A stretch of DNA of 64,000 nucleotides, taken from positions 1 to 64,000 of the forward strand of contig JAQWMX010000016.1 in assembly GCA_029246545.1 (NCBI GenBank), read 5' to 3'. Of this stretch, positions 31,040-39,669 are shown in pieces; position 1 is the stretch's first letter, and each line of letters begins with the position of its first letter. Source of the DNA: Gammaproteobacteria bacterium (GTDB taxonomy: Bacteria; Pseudomonadota; Gammaproteobacteria; Pseudomonadales; Pseudohongiellaceae). A program made the position numbers and the translations under genes. The notes under the pieces were generated by a model that made no database searches, was not told the origin of the DNA, and was given only the letters and a program-made list of their open reading frames with translations.

Positions 31040-31624
31040 TTAAGAATCTACTATTGCTGTCTCTATAAAAGGCGGGTAAATATCTAAACGATCCAAAAGA
31101 TTGTTAAGATTAGGGTAAGGCTTAAGGCTAAAATGCTTTCTAAAGCGAACCCAAGCAAGAAAACAAGCTAACCTTAACTCGGCATCAGACCAAGGTGCTT
31201 GTTCTGAAAAGCTCATAACTTCAAATTCTTTTAAGCCAGTTTTAATTCTATTTTCCTGTCGCTTTAGGTAAGACACATTCTCTGAATTTACTCCTTCTAT
31301 TTTTAGCAAAAACAAATTCAATTGGGCATCAATTAGAGTATTCACCGAGCAATAATCATTCAATTCTTCAACTGTTGCTAAAAATATCTGTCCAGACTTT
31401 TCTCGTGTATAACGTAATATTGAAGTTGAGTCTGTTAGCATTTTTATCTGGCCATCTTCCGAATATTCAAAAAAAGGAATTTTCTGCATTGGCGATAACT
31501 TTGCACTGAGGCCGGCATCTGTCTGGACAAACTCATACCCCATACCACATTCGATTAATGCAATTTGGCAATGCCGAACATAAGGAGAAGCTGAATTACC
31601 ATATAATTTAATATCTATACTCAT
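31040..31624 (-). CDS. Glutathione S-transferase family protein
   Basis: A 194-residue protein with an N-terminal thioredoxin-like fold (IKLYGNSASPYVRHCQIALIE, then MQKIPFFEY with the cis-proline) and an all-helical C-terminal half. The conserved SASPYVR segment provides the likely glutathione contact. It may be an enzyme or a stringent-starvation-like regulator, and the sequence does not decide. It is convergent with yciK and lies 38 bases downstream of rluB. Confidence 0.82.
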   Translation of the reverse strand: MSIDIKLYGNSASPYVRHCQIALIECGMGYEFVQTDAGLSAKLSPMQKIPFFEYSEDGQIKMLTDSTSILRYTREKSGQIFLATVEELNDYCSVNTLIDAQLNLFLLKIEGVNSENVSYLKRQENRIKTGLKEFEVMSFSEQAPWSDAELRLACFLAWVRFRKHFSLKPYPNLNNLLDRLDIYPPFIETAIVDS

Positions 31625-31661
31625 ACTTTCTAATTCTATTGTTCTCTACTTTTAATGATTC

Positions 31662-32483
31662 TCACCTACGTCGCCTGGCGAAACTCTTATTTAACTGCTT
31701 ATTGTTTTGTTGTTTATAGGTTTTAGCAGGACGATAAGTTAGTCCGGCTAACTTATATAAATCTTTAACTTCACTTGCAGGTAATTCTCGGGACTGACCG
31801 ACTTTAACAACACTTGGAATAAAAACACTACCATAACGAACACGTTTTAAACGACTGACTTGAACACCTTGGGATTCCCATAAACGCCTTACTTCCCGAT
31901 TTCGACCTTCCATTATGACAACGTGATACCACTGGTTTGTACCTTCTCCAGAGAAAAACTGTATATCGCTAAACTTAGCCAAGCCATCTTCTAATAACAC
32001 ACCTTTATGCATACTTTGGATCATCTCTTCAGTGACTTTACCATTCACTCTTACTGCATATTCGCGTTCTATTTGTGCAGAAGGATGCATTAATTTATTG
32101 GCTAACTCTCCGTCTGAAGTAAAAAGTAAGAGCCCACTGGTATTTATATCCAGACGTCCAACTGCTACCCAACGTGCGTGCTGTAAACGAGGTAATTTGT
32201 CAAAAACAGAAGGACGCCCTTCCGGATCTTTACGCGAGCAAATCTCGCCAATTGGTTTGTTATAAATTAGAACTGTTTGAGTTATAGCTTTTGCAGTATT
32301 AGCGGAGAGCTTTTTACCGTCTACAATTATTTTATCTTCACTCCCAACCCTATCTCCTAGACTGGCTATTTTGCCGTTTACTTTAACCCGGCCTGCCTGA
32401 ATCCAGCTTTCCATCTCTCGGCGGGAACCAAAGCCCGCTCGTGCGAGCACTTTTTGTAACTTTTCATCTAAGACTTTATCCAT
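31662..32483 (-). CDS. rluB: 23S rRNA pseudouridine synthase B
   Basis: A 273-residue RsuA/RluB-type enzyme. Residues about 6-65 form an S4 RNA-binding domain (LQKVLARAGFGSRREMESWI). The catalytic aspartate is in GRLDINTSGLLLFT, and GRNREVRRLWES is the family C-terminal motif. The very basic, asparagine/lysine/arginine-rich tail (KTYKQQNNKQ...RRR) is typical of RluB, which modifies helix 89 of 23S rRNA. It follows scpB by 36 bases, a conserved pairing. Confidence 0.93.
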   Translation of the reverse strand: MDKVLDEKLQKVLARAGFGSRREMESWIQAGRVKVNGKIASLGDRVGSEDKIIVDGKKLSANTAKAITQTVLIYNKPIGEICSRKDPEGRPSVFDKLPRLQHARWVAVGRLDINTSGLLLFTSDGELANKLMHPSAQIEREYAVRVNGKVTEEMIQSMHKGVLLEDGLAKFSDIQFFSGEGTNQWYHVVIMEGRNREVRRLWESQGVQVSRLKRVRYGSVFIPSVVKVGQSRELPASEVKDLYKLAGLTYRPAKTYKQQNNKQLNKSFARRRR

Positions 32484-32519
32484 TTTGATTTCTCACGAAA
32501 TTAATTATTTTCTATTAAC

Positions 32520-33377
32520 TCAGCCTAAAGATTCTTCATCCTCGTTATTATCTTCTTGAGCTTTTTGATCTGAACTATCTATTTCCCCATCAGCTTCGGA
32601 GTTGTCTGTAACTATTGCATCAGTTTCACTATCAAGTTCGTCTTGCTCTTCTTCGCTTTCGTCTTCGTCTTCTTCTGCTTCTTGTTTTATACCGAGAATT
32701 TCATCAATTGAACGAGTACCAATTGCAGCTGCAGCAAGCTCTTCATCATCAGCTACTACTCCCTCTTCGTCTTCCAGCGCACTTGGGAATTCAATCACAT
32801 TGCCTTCGGGACTTTCTTCATCAAGAGTCAATTCTTGGTTCAAGCCTTCCATGTCTCGAATCTCAGTCAACTCAGGTAATTCATTTAGATTTTCTAAATT
32901 AAAGTAATCTAAAAATTCACGCGTTGACGCATACATGGCTGGGCGTCCCGGTACATCACGATGACCGACTACTCTTACCCAGTTTCTTTCTAACAAGGTC
33001 CGAACAGTACTTGAGCTAACTGCTACACCACGTATTTTCTCTATATCACCACGTGTTATTGGTTGTCGGTAAGCGATAATAGCAATTGTTTCCAACAAGG
33101 CTCTTGAATAACGTTGCGGCTTCTCTTCCCATAAACGGCCAATCCAATCACTGAGTTCCTGACGTACCTGAAAACGATAACCTGAAGCGACTTTCTTTAA
33201 TTCAAAACCACGTCCTTCACAGCTTTTTTCAATTTCCTCTATTGCTGCTTTTAGCACTTCGCGCTCCGGAAGCTCTTCCTTAGTAAAAAGAAATCCAATC
33301 TTATCAAGCGTTAAAGGTTTGCCAGCTGTAAGTAACAGGCCTTCGATAATTTGTCTTATTTTTCCTAGGTCATTCAT
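32520..33377 (-). CDS. scpB: Segregation and condensation protein B
   Basis: A 285-residue winged-helix subunit of the SMC-ScpAB condensin. The conserved core (about 1-165) includes LLTAGKPLTLDKI, ALLETIAIIAYRQPITRGDIE and GRPAMYASTREFLDYF. The remaining 110 or so residues are almost entirely acidic (Glu/Asp/Ser), an unusually long low-complexity tail that suggests an unfolded, charged extension. Its start overlaps the scpA end as ATGA. Confidence 0.95.
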   Translation of the reverse strand: MNDLGKIRQIIEGLLLTAGKPLTLDKIGFLFTKEELPEREVLKAAIEEIEKSCEGRGFELKKVASGYRFQVRQELSDWIGRLWEEKPQRYSRALLETIAIIAYRQPITRGDIEKIRGVAVSSSTVRTLLERNWVRVVGHRDVPGRPAMYASTREFLDYFNLENLNELPELTEIRDMEGLNQELTLDEESPEGNVIEFPSALEDEEGVVADDEELAAAAIGTRSIDEILGIKQEAEEDEDESEEEQDELDSETDAIVTDNSEADGEIDSSDQKAQEDNNEDEESLG

Positions 33378-34252
33378 GTGCTAATTGCCTTAATATGAAT
33401 CGGTGCAAAAGGTTCACTTTGAACTAACTCTACAAGCGATTCTTTTATTAATTCCATCACTGCCAAGAAAGTTACAATAATTCCTAATTTACCTTCATCT
33501 TTTAAAATTAATGAAGTTAATGGCGTAAATTGCTTATCAGTAATACGTAATAAAATTTGCGACATTTTTTCACGAGTTGATAATGCCTGGCGTTGAATAT
33601 GGTGGCTTTCTTTTAAATCAGAGCGGCGCAAGACATCAGCAAATGCCAGCAATATTTCCTGTAAATCAATTTCAGGTAACGGCACTTCCTTTTCTAACAC
33701 TGGAATTTCGGCTGATGCCATATGTAAATCTCGATGATGCCTAGGCATTTCATCGATTTGTTCAGCTGCATCTCGATAGCGCTCATAATCTTGAAGACGT
33801 CTGATGAGTTGCGCCCTAGGATCTTCTTCATCTTCCTCATCTTCCTCCATGCGGGGCAGTAAAAATCGCGATTTTATTTCTGCTAGCATGGCTGCCATAA
33901 CCAAGTATTCAGCCGCCAATTCAAATTGAGCAGCTTCCATTAATTCAACATAAGAAATGTATTGTTCTGTGATCTCAGCGATATTGATATTTAAAATATC
34001 AATATTTTGACGTCTGATTAGATAAAGCAGAAGGTCGAGTGGTCCCTCAAAAGCTTCGAGAAAAACTTCAAGTGCATCAGGCGGAATGTATAAGTCTCTA
34101 GGTAGATCAGTTACTGCTTGGCCTGCAACAAAAGCAAATGGCATCTCAGCTTGTTCGCCTTTTTGCTGTTCTCTGGCTTGATTTAGAAGACTGACACGAT
34201 CTTGCTGTTCTTCTAAAGCCGTTTCCAAAGTTGTTTCAGTCTCGTCACTCAT
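33374..34252 (-). CDS. scpA: Segregation and condensation protein A (kleisin)
   Basis: A 292-residue kleisin that bridges SMC heads with ScpB. The conserved region starts near residue 60 (VFLEAFEGPLDLLLYLIRRQNIDILNINIAEIT) and includes YLVMAAMLAEIKSRFLLP. An acidic insert follows (EEDEEDEEDP). The C-terminal winged helix ends the protein. The N-terminal 55 residues are an extension relative to shorter homologues. No smc gene lies in the window. Overlap with scpB implies translational coupling. Confidence 0.94.
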   Translation of the reverse strand: MSDETETTLETALEEQQDRVSLLNQAREQQKGEQAEMPFAFVAGQAVTDLPRDLYIPPDALEVFLEAFEGPLDLLLYLIRRQNIDILNINIAEITEQYISYVELMEAAQFELAAEYLVMAAMLAEIKSRFLLPRMEEDEEDEEDPRAQLIRRLQDYERYRDAAEQIDEMPRHHRDLHMASAEIPVLEKEVPLPEIDLQEILLAFADVLRRSDLKESHHIQRQALSTREKMSQILLRITDKQFTPLTSLILKDEGKLGIIVTFLAVMELIKESLVELVQSEPFAPIHIKAIST

Positions 34253-34269
34253 TGTTAATCATCACATGT

Positions 34270-35484
34270 TTACCGGTAATTAAGCCCCATTGCTTGTCTC
34301 ACATCATCCAATGTTTCTTTAGCAACTTCACGTGCTTTTTCTGTTCCTTCAGCAATTATTGCTCTTACAGATGCAGGATTCTCTTCAAACTGCCTAGCCT
34401 TTTCTTTAATAGGCTTTACTTCCGCCACAATTGCATCAATGATCGGCTTCTTACACTCTAAACAGCCAATCCCCGCACTGCGACAACCTTCCTGAACCCA
34501 GTTGCATGTTGACTCATCAGAATAAATCTCATGAAACTGCCATACCGGACATTTAGCAGGGTCGCCAGGATCTGTTAATCGCACTCTAGCTGGATCAGTC
34601 GGCATAGTTTTTAATTTTTGCATGATGTCATCATCTTCTTCACGCAAACTTATAATGTTGTTATAAGACTTCGACATTTTACGACCGTCCAAGCCTGGCA
34701 TTTTTGATGCTTTTGTTAACAAGGATTGCGGTTCAGGCAAAATCATTTTACCCACTCCTTCGATGTAGCCTAAGAGACGTTCACGATCTCCCAGGGTAAT
34801 ATTCTGTTGCTCTTTTAACAAAGCCTGAGCTTTTAATAAGGCTTCTTGATCACCTTCCTCTTGATAGCTCTTACGCAGAGAACTATAGAGTTTAGCTGCT
34901 TTTTTACCCATCTTTTTTACCCTGGCTTCAGCCAAGCTTTCAAAATCTGGTTCGCGTCCATAAAGGTGATTAAAACGGCGTGCTACCTCACGTGTTAATT
35001 CCACATGGGCGACTTGATCAGCTCCAACCGGCACTCCTCCGGCTCGGTAAATTAAGATATCTGCACTTTGCAATAAGGGATAACCCAGAAAGCCGTAGGT
35101 ATCGAGATCCTTTTCTTTGAGGTTTTCCTGCATATCCTTATAACTAGGCACACGCTCAAGCCAACCTAAAGGCGTCATCATCGACAGCAATAGATGTAAC
35201 TCTGCATGTTCAGGCACCCTAGATTGAATAAACAATGTGGCGGCATTTGGACTAACGCCGGCTGCAAGCCAGTCAATAACCATATCCCATATATGGGCTT
35301 CTATAATTTGAGGATTATCATATTCTGTCGTCAACGCATGCCAATCAGCAACGAATAAAAAGCATTCATATTCGTGCTGTAGTTTGATCCAGTTTTGAAT
35401 AACGCCGTGAAAGTGACCTAAATGGAGGCGTCCCGTTGGACGCATTCCTGATAATACTCGCTGCTGCGAATCTACTGAGCTCAA
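34270..35484 (-). CDS. trpS: Tryptophanyl-tRNA synthetase (long form)
   Basis: A 404-residue class I synthetase. The HIGH-type motif is HLGH at 21-24 and the KMSKS motif is at 269-273. Compared with about 330-residue TrpS proteins it carries a roughly 60-residue insertion, lysine/glutamine-rich and probably helical, at about 185-248, just before the KMSKS region, like the long TrpS forms of some pseudomonads. A cysteine cluster (CNWVQEGCRSAGIGCLEC) lies near residue 345. It lies 17 bases before scpA. Confidence 0.95.
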   Translation of the reverse strand: MSSVDSQQRVLSGMRPTGRLHLGHFHGVIQNWIKLQHEYECFLFVADWHALTTEYDNPQIIEAHIWDMVIDWLAAGVSPNAATLFIQSRVPEHAELHLLLSMMTPLGWLERVPSYKDMQENLKEKDLDTYGFLGYPLLQSADILIYRAGGVPVGADQVAHVELTREVARRFNHLYGREPDFESLAEARVKKMGKKAAKLYSSLRKSYQEEGDQEALLKAQALLKEQQNITLGDRERLLGYIEGVGKMILPEPQSLLTKASKMPGLDGRKMSKSYNNIISLREEDDDIMQKLKTMPTDPARVRLTDPGDPAKCPVWQFHEIYSDESTCNWVQEGCRSAGIGCLECKKPIIDAIVAEVKPIKEKARQFEENPASVRAIIAEGTEKAREVAKETLDDVRQAMGLNYR

Positions 35485-35609
35485 TCTTTTTCCCCAACTG
35501 CTAAGAGATTTTATTATAACTAGTTTTTACGTTTACGTGGCAGCTTTATCACTAAGATAAGTCGATTTATTACCCTAAAAATGTAAACGCGTTTGGACTA
35601 CTAAAGTGG

Positions 35610-36233
35610 TTAATGTTGAAAAGGCGTAGTGTCTGCTTTGCCCGCTCTTAAAAGGCGCGGAGTACCCTCAACCAGATCAACAACTGTTGTGGCTTCAAGT
35701 CCGCAAAATCCAGAATCTATAATCAAATCAACAGTATGGCCTAACTCACCCTTAATATCGTCAATTTCATAAGGAGGATTCTCCTCCCCTGGCATAATTA
35801 GTGTACTGGTTAGTATTGGTTCATCTAGCTCACTCAGTAATGATTCAACCACAGGATTTTGTGGGATCCGAATACCAATGGTTTTACGTTTCGGGTGCAT
35901 CAATAAACGTGGAACTTCTGAAGTTGCTCTTAAAATAAAAGTATAGGCGCCAGGAGTGTAAGCTTTTAGTAGACGGTAGGCAGTGTTATCAACTTTTGCG
36001 TAAAGCGCAATCTCTGAGAGGTCTCGGCAGACCAGGGTAAAATTGTGTTGCGAATCAAATTGTCTAATTTGTAAAATTTTTTGTAGCGCAGCTTTATTAC
36101 CGATTCGACAACCTAGGGCATAGGCAGAATCTGTAGGGTAAATCATGACGCCACCATCTTTGATGATTTCAACGGCCTGTTTAATCAACCTTAATTGTGG
36201 GTTTTCTGCGTGTATATTTAAAACTTGTGACAT
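35610..36233 (-). CDS. yciO: YciO-type threonylcarbamoyl-AMP synthase family protein
   Basis: A 207-residue protein of the Sua5/YrdC/YciO fold. Conserved pieces are GGVMIYPTDSAYALGCRIGNKAA, the KR-type basic loop around QFDSQHNFTLVCRD, and TIGIRIPQNP. True tRNA t6A synthesis in gammaproteobacteria is usually carried out by TsaC/YrdC. YciO is the paralogue usually found near trpS, and its role is less clear. Its 125-bp gap to trpS contains no clear terminator. Confidence 0.85.
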   Translation of the reverse strand: MSQVLNIHAENPQLRLIKQAVEIIKDGGVMIYPTDSAYALGCRIGNKAALQKILQIRQFDSQHNFTLVCRDLSEIALYAKVDNTAYRLLKAYTPGAYTFILRATSEVPRLLMHPKRKTIGIRIPQNPVVESLLSELDEPILTSTLIMPGEENPPYEIDDIKGELGHTVDLIIDSGFCGLEATTVVDLVEGTPRLLRAGKADTTPFQH

Positions 36234-36339
36234 TACCTTGCTACTTTACTCTCTATTACACTTTAATTGGCTGCAGCCATGCTTATCATTGCTCTAGCTG
36301 GGGATAGCGACTTTAAGTGATATCCTCTAGAATACAGAT

Positions 36340-36948
36340 ATGAAACAGTTATTAGATTACATCCCGCTTATCTTCTTTTTTATCGTCTACAAAATGGAAG
36401 AGAGAGTAATTCAACTCGGCTCTTTCACTTATAATTTCGGCGGCATCTTTAGTGCGACTGAAGTTCTAGTCACTAGCTCTATTCTAGTTTATGGCGCAAT
36501 TTACCTGATCAATAAAAAATTGGAACGAACACAGCTCATAACCCTTGGTGCGGTTATAATTTTTTGCTCCTTCACTATTATTTTCCGTGAAGAAGCTATT
36601 CTTAAATGGAAAGCGCCTGTTGTTAACTGGATTTTCGCTTCAATATTTCTTGGCAGCCATTTCTTTACCAAGAAAAATGCAACCCAACTAATGTTGGAAC
36701 ATGCTGTTGAAATGCCTGCCCACGTCTGGCGGCGCTTAAACCTTGCCTGGGCTTTTTTCTTTTTATTCCTAGGTTCAGTCAACCTATTTGTGGCTTTTAC
36801 TTTCCACGAATACTGGGTCGATTTTAAAGTGTTCGGCAGTATGGGATTACTCTTCCTCTTTTTTATTGGGCAAACGTTTTACATCTTCCCTTACCTAAAA
36901 GAAGAAGATGAAGAGGAAATCGAGACTACTGAAAAACCTTCTGCTTAG
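36340..36948 (+). CDS. yciB: Inner membrane-spanning protein YciB / septation protein A
   Basis: A 202-residue inner-membrane protein with about five hydrophobic segments. It begins LLDYIPLIFFFIVYKM, a strongly conserved family N-terminus, and contains the motif HVWRRLNLAWAFFFL. In E. coli YciB interacts with envelope-synthesis and division proteins. The acidic C-terminus (EEDEEEIETTEK) is cytoplasmic-looking. It diverges from yciO and is convergent with the isomerase gene. Confidence 0.94.
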   Translation: MKQLLDYIPLIFFFIVYKMEERVIQLGSFTYNFGGIFSATEVLVTSSILVYGAIYLINKKLERTQLITLGAVIIFCSFTIIFREEAILKWKAPVVNWIFASIFLGSHFFTKKNATQLMLEHAVEMPAHVWRRLNLAWAFFFLFLGSVNLFVAFTFHEYWVDFKVFGSMGLLFLFFIGQTFYIFPYLKEEDEEEIETTEKPSA

Positions 36949-36955
36949 TCAGCCC

Positions 36956-37561
36956 TTAATCGGTGAGCGCTTCTCTTAAATTAGGAAAGCGTTCATCCAG
37001 AACAACATTCCATTGATAAACCCTATCAGAGCGTCCTTCTAAAAATGCTTGAGCATTGCCTTCTATAGTTATTGAATTGATTGTGTCGCCAATGCTAATT
37101 TGCCTAATAAGTTCCCTGCCGCTATGAACTTTCCCAAATACAGTATGTAAGCTGTTCAAATGTGGTGTAGCAATATGGGTAATGAAGAACTGACTACCAT
37201 TAGTACTTGGGCCAGAATTAGCCATCGATAGAATTCCATCCTGGTTATGGCGCATACGAATTTCATCTTCAAAATTATAGCCTGGTCCACCCGTGCCATT
37301 CCCAAATGGGTCTCCTCCTTGCGCCATGAAATCTTCAATAACTCGATGGAAGATCAAACCGTCGTAAAATCCGCGTGTCGCCAAATTAACAAAATTCGCA
37401 ACAGTTATTGGTGCAACTGATTTATACAGTAGGAATTCTAATGTGCCATGATCAGTCTCTATAACGGCATATAATTCAGCAGGATCCTTTTCTTGTGCAT
37501 ATACACTCAAGGACATAATGCTGCTAATTATTAATACTCCTAAAATTTTTACTAATTTCAT
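36956..37561 (-). CDS. Cyclophilin-type peptidyl-prolyl cis-trans isomerase, exported
   Basis: A 201-residue protein with a signal peptide (about 1-22, ending SVYAQ) and a cyclophilin domain. Active-site segments are FHRVIEDFMAQGGDP, GPSTNGSQFFIT and HTVFGKVHSG. It should accelerate proline isomerisation in folding periplasmic proteins, like PpiA. It is compact and lacks extra domains. It lies 43 bases downstream of the HemD-like gene. Confidence 0.93.
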   Translation of the reverse strand: MKLVKILGVLIISSIMSLSVYAQEKDPAELYAVIETDHGTLEFLLYKSVAPITVANFVNLATRGFYDGLIFHRVIEDFMAQGGDPFGNGTGGPGYNFEDEIRMRHNQDGILSMANSGPSTNGSQFFITHIATPHLNSLHTVFGKVHSGRELIRQISIGDTINSITIEGNAQAFLEGRSDRVYQWNVVLDERFPNLREALTD

Positions 37562-37604
37562 TGCTTGTTTCCTGGCTGATTATTAATTTTTATTAACACG
37601 GTCA

Positions 37605-38447
37605 TTATAATCCTAATTGTTCTTGCTTGCTCAAGAACTTTGCAATAGCTGTAACCAAAGGCTTCATAAAAAAAGTGCGTTGCGGCATTATTTCTACATT
37701 CACACCTCTTTTATTCAGCACCTCTTTAACCAATGGCCCTATAGCCGCCACATAACAAAGACCCAACCCTGACTTAAGTTCTGCTTCAAGCTGATATTTT
37801 TTGGCTACTTTAAATAATCGATTTACCTGAGGTTGAGAACTAAAAGCGATGACATCAACATCGCCAATGTGCATTTTATTAATCAAATCTATAATTTTCT
37901 TATCATCTAAATTATTAGCATAAACATAGGGTGCAACTGATTTCACGTGCGCACCCGCCTGTTCTAGATAAGAAATCAGTTTTACATTGGGTTCTTCACC
38001 ATAAAGCTGTACTGCGATATTTTTCCCAGACAATTCCAACTCGTTCAAACTAGTAATAACGCCGTCAGTAGTTGGTGACTGAGCATCAAGTTCACGTTCA
38101 AGTCCAATTTCACGTAATGCTTGATTAGGTTTAGGTCCTCTACATAGTTTATTAACCTTACTTAGCACTTTTATGAAATCAGCTTTCAAGCCATTTTTCT
38201 CTGCTAGCTTAATTAAACGTCTGAGCCCCTCACCTGTTAACAGAATAAGTATGTCTGGAGGCATTCGAATAAAGTCTTTAATCCAACTTAAGATTGGCTC
38301 AGAGTCAGGTGCGTCAAGAATTGCAATCATGGGTACAGCAATGACATCCGCACCGCGTTTTCTCAGCATATTGCTTAGCAGAATTAGCTGCCGGTTTTCT
38401 GGCACAGCGACAACTTTCCCTCTTAAACTTTCAATTGCTTTTACCAT
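37605..38447 (-). CDS. hemD: Uroporphyrinogen-III synthase family protein
   Basis: A 280-residue two-lobed HemD-fold protein. HemD closes the linear tetrapyrrole to uroporphyrinogen III in heme synthesis. The family is poorly conserved. Visible pieces are VAVPENRQLILLSNMLRKRGADVIAVPMI, LLTGEGLRRLI, and VIAFSSQPQVNRLFKVA with the late GPLVKEVLNKRGV segment. ATG 38447 has a GGAG at good spacing and was preferred over a TTG four codons upstream. It stands without hemC or hemX, so it could be a second HemD-like protein rather than the main enzyme. Confidence 0.75.
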   Translation of the reverse strand: MVKAIESLRGKVVAVPENRQLILLSNMLRKRGADVIAVPMIAILDAPDSEPILSWIKDFIRMPPDILILLTGEGLRRLIKLAEKNGLKADFIKVLSKVNKLCRGPKPNQALREIGLERELDAQSPTTDGVITSLNELELSGKNIAVQLYGEEPNVKLISYLEQAGAHVKSVAPYVYANNLDDKKIIDLINKMHIGDVDVIAFSSQPQVNRLFKVAKKYQLEAELKSGLGLCYVAAIGPLVKEVLNKRGVNVEIMPQRTFFMKPLVTAIAKFLSKQEQLGL

Positions 38448-38607
38448 TCTATTCTCCAACTAAGCATTTAAATCATTATTAAAAGCCATATACATTGTGC
38501 AAGGACTCATCTTTTTACTCTACAAATAAAAGTGTGAACTGGGTATCACTATTATCGATATTTATTAAATAATTGAACATATATTAACCATATTTCATGA
38601 AAATATA

Positions 38608-38781
38608 CCCATAAGTGTTACCTTCTATCTATTTGTCATATTATTTTCACTTAATATACACAATGTTTTGAATATAAAGGGCTGAAATTATGCTTTAAAT
38701 GTGCACAGTAAAGTAACAAATTTGCATATAATGTGAATTATTCACCCATAGTGTTACCTTTATGGAAAATAATGTGTTACC
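38608..38781 (+). promoter_or_regulatory. Three GTGTTACC repeats upstream of the 40-residue protein gene
   Basis: In the about 395-bp gene-free stretch 38448-38843, the octamer GTGTTACC occurs at 38615-38622, 38751-38758 and 38774-38781. The first two copies are longer, sharing CCCATA(A)GTGTTACCTT. Their repetition in front of a single small gene suggests a protein-binding or RNA-leader element. The region is otherwise AT-rich with no gene. Confidence 0.4.
38727..38745 (+). promoter_or_regulatory. Putative promoter -10 box with adjacent palindrome
   Basis: A perfect TATAAT lies at 38727-38732. It is followed directly by GTGAAT-T-ATTCAC (38733-38745), a perfect inverted repeat covering the likely transcription start, as an operator would. 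There is no good -35 hexamer, which suggests an activated promoter. The transcript would have a leader of about 100 nt containing two GTGTTACC copies. Confidence 0.4.
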
Positions 38782-38843
38782 ATGGCGGCACGTTTTTAAA
38801 AGAGACGTAACAATCATCCAACATTCTTATAAGGAGCCTAGTG

Positions 38844-38966
38844 ATGAGCAAAGTAGAAATTAGTATTGAAGATAGAGAAACATTAGTGGAATACATCAAA
38901 TCTGCGTTAAGTACCTTAGCAGTATTGGTAGTTCCAGTATTAGCATTGTGGGCATCGTTCGCTTAA
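38844..38966 (+). CDS. Small single-pass membrane protein, 40 residues, unknown family
   Basis: ATG 38844 follows a strong AAGGAG seven bases upstream. The product has a charged N-terminal half (SKVEISIEDRETLVEYIKS) and one membrane helix (about 21-38, rich in Leu/Val/Ala with a central proline), ending WASFA. It has no signal cleavage site, and no histidine or cysteine that would suggest a pigment or metal site. It is monocistronic, with its own putative promoter, repeated upstream motifs and a strong terminator, the layout of a highly or conditionally expressed small protein. It was not recognised as any known family. Confidence 0.7.
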   Translation: MSKVEISIEDRETLVEYIKSALSTLAVLVVPVLALWASFA

Positions 38967-39050
38967 TAGCCCTCAACCAAATTAATACACAGTTGATAGA
39001 GTGTTCCCCCCTTGTTTTATCATCTGTTATTTATCAGAAAATTATCATTC

Positions 39051-39099
39051 GCGTAGCCTGCTGAGTCACCCCTTAATATTTTAGGCTACGCTTTTTTTT
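39051..39099 (+). terminator. Intrinsic terminator after the 40-residue protein gene
   Basis: GCGTAGCC (39051-39058) pairs perfectly with GGCTACGC (39084-39091), followed immediately by eight T. The loop is about 25 nt. It lies about 85 bp beyond the small gene and about 45 bp from the end of the convergent moaB. Confidence 0.88.
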
Positions 39100-39144
39100 G
39101 CCTTTTTTTCCTATCTATTTAACCTTTCTCTTTTTAACTTGGCT

Positions 39145-39669
39145 TTAGTGATTTGTAATTCTGCCAACAAAATTGCAGGGTTTATGTTCACTATTCAACT
39201 GCTCTGCAATAATGCCTTCCCAAGCAGTTTTACATGCGCCTGTTGAACCAGGCATGCAAAAGACGGCAGTGTCATTACTGAGGCCAGCAAAAGCTCTAGA
39301 TTGTATAGTTGAGGAACCAATCTCCTGATAAGACAATGCTCTAAACAATTCTCCAAAGCCATCTATACTGGAATCAAGCAATGGCTTTATAGCTACAACA
39401 GTATTATCTCGACGGGTAAAGCCGGTTCCTCCAGTGACTAATATTGCATGAATACTCGTATCTGCAACTAGATTTGCGATCAAAGCACGCAAACGATAAA
39501 CATCATCCTTACAAATATGTTTTTCTGCTAAGCGATGCCCAGCACTAACAAGTTCTTTTTGTAAATACCCACCCGAAGTATCGTCCTCTTCAGTACGTGT
39601 ATCTGAGACTGTCACAACTGCTATATTCAAGGGAAAAAATGATTCTTGAGCTTTATTATTTGCCACCAA
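39145..39669 (-). CDS. moaB: Molybdenum cofactor biosynthesis protein B
   Basis: A 174-residue MoaB/MogA-type protein that binds molybdopterin. Motifs are AVVTVSDTRTEEDDTSGGYL and VTGGTGFTRRD. In E. coli MoaB is dispensable, while in other bacteria it adenylylates molybdopterin. It begins directly where moaA ends, so both are cotranscribed. Length and motifs are normal. Confidence 0.93.
   Translation of the reverse strand: MVANNKAQESFFPLNIAVVTVSDTRTEEDDTSGGYLQKELVSAGHRLAEKHICKDDVYRLRALIANLVADTSIHAILVTGGTGFTRRDNTVVAIKPLLDSSIDGFGELFRALSYQEIGSSTIQSRAFAGLSNDTAVFCMPGSTGACKTAWEGIIAEQLNSEHKPCNFVGRITNH

Noticed and set aside
32602-32907. Serine-rich antisense ORFs over scpB
   Set aside because: They are shadows of the acidic scpB tail, whose GAA/GAT codons read as TTC/ATC on the other strand.
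38844-38966. The 40-residue protein as a light-harvesting antenna polypeptide
   Set aside because: Size and single helix fit, but there is no histidine to ligate bacteriochlorophyll and no photosynthesis gene nearby.
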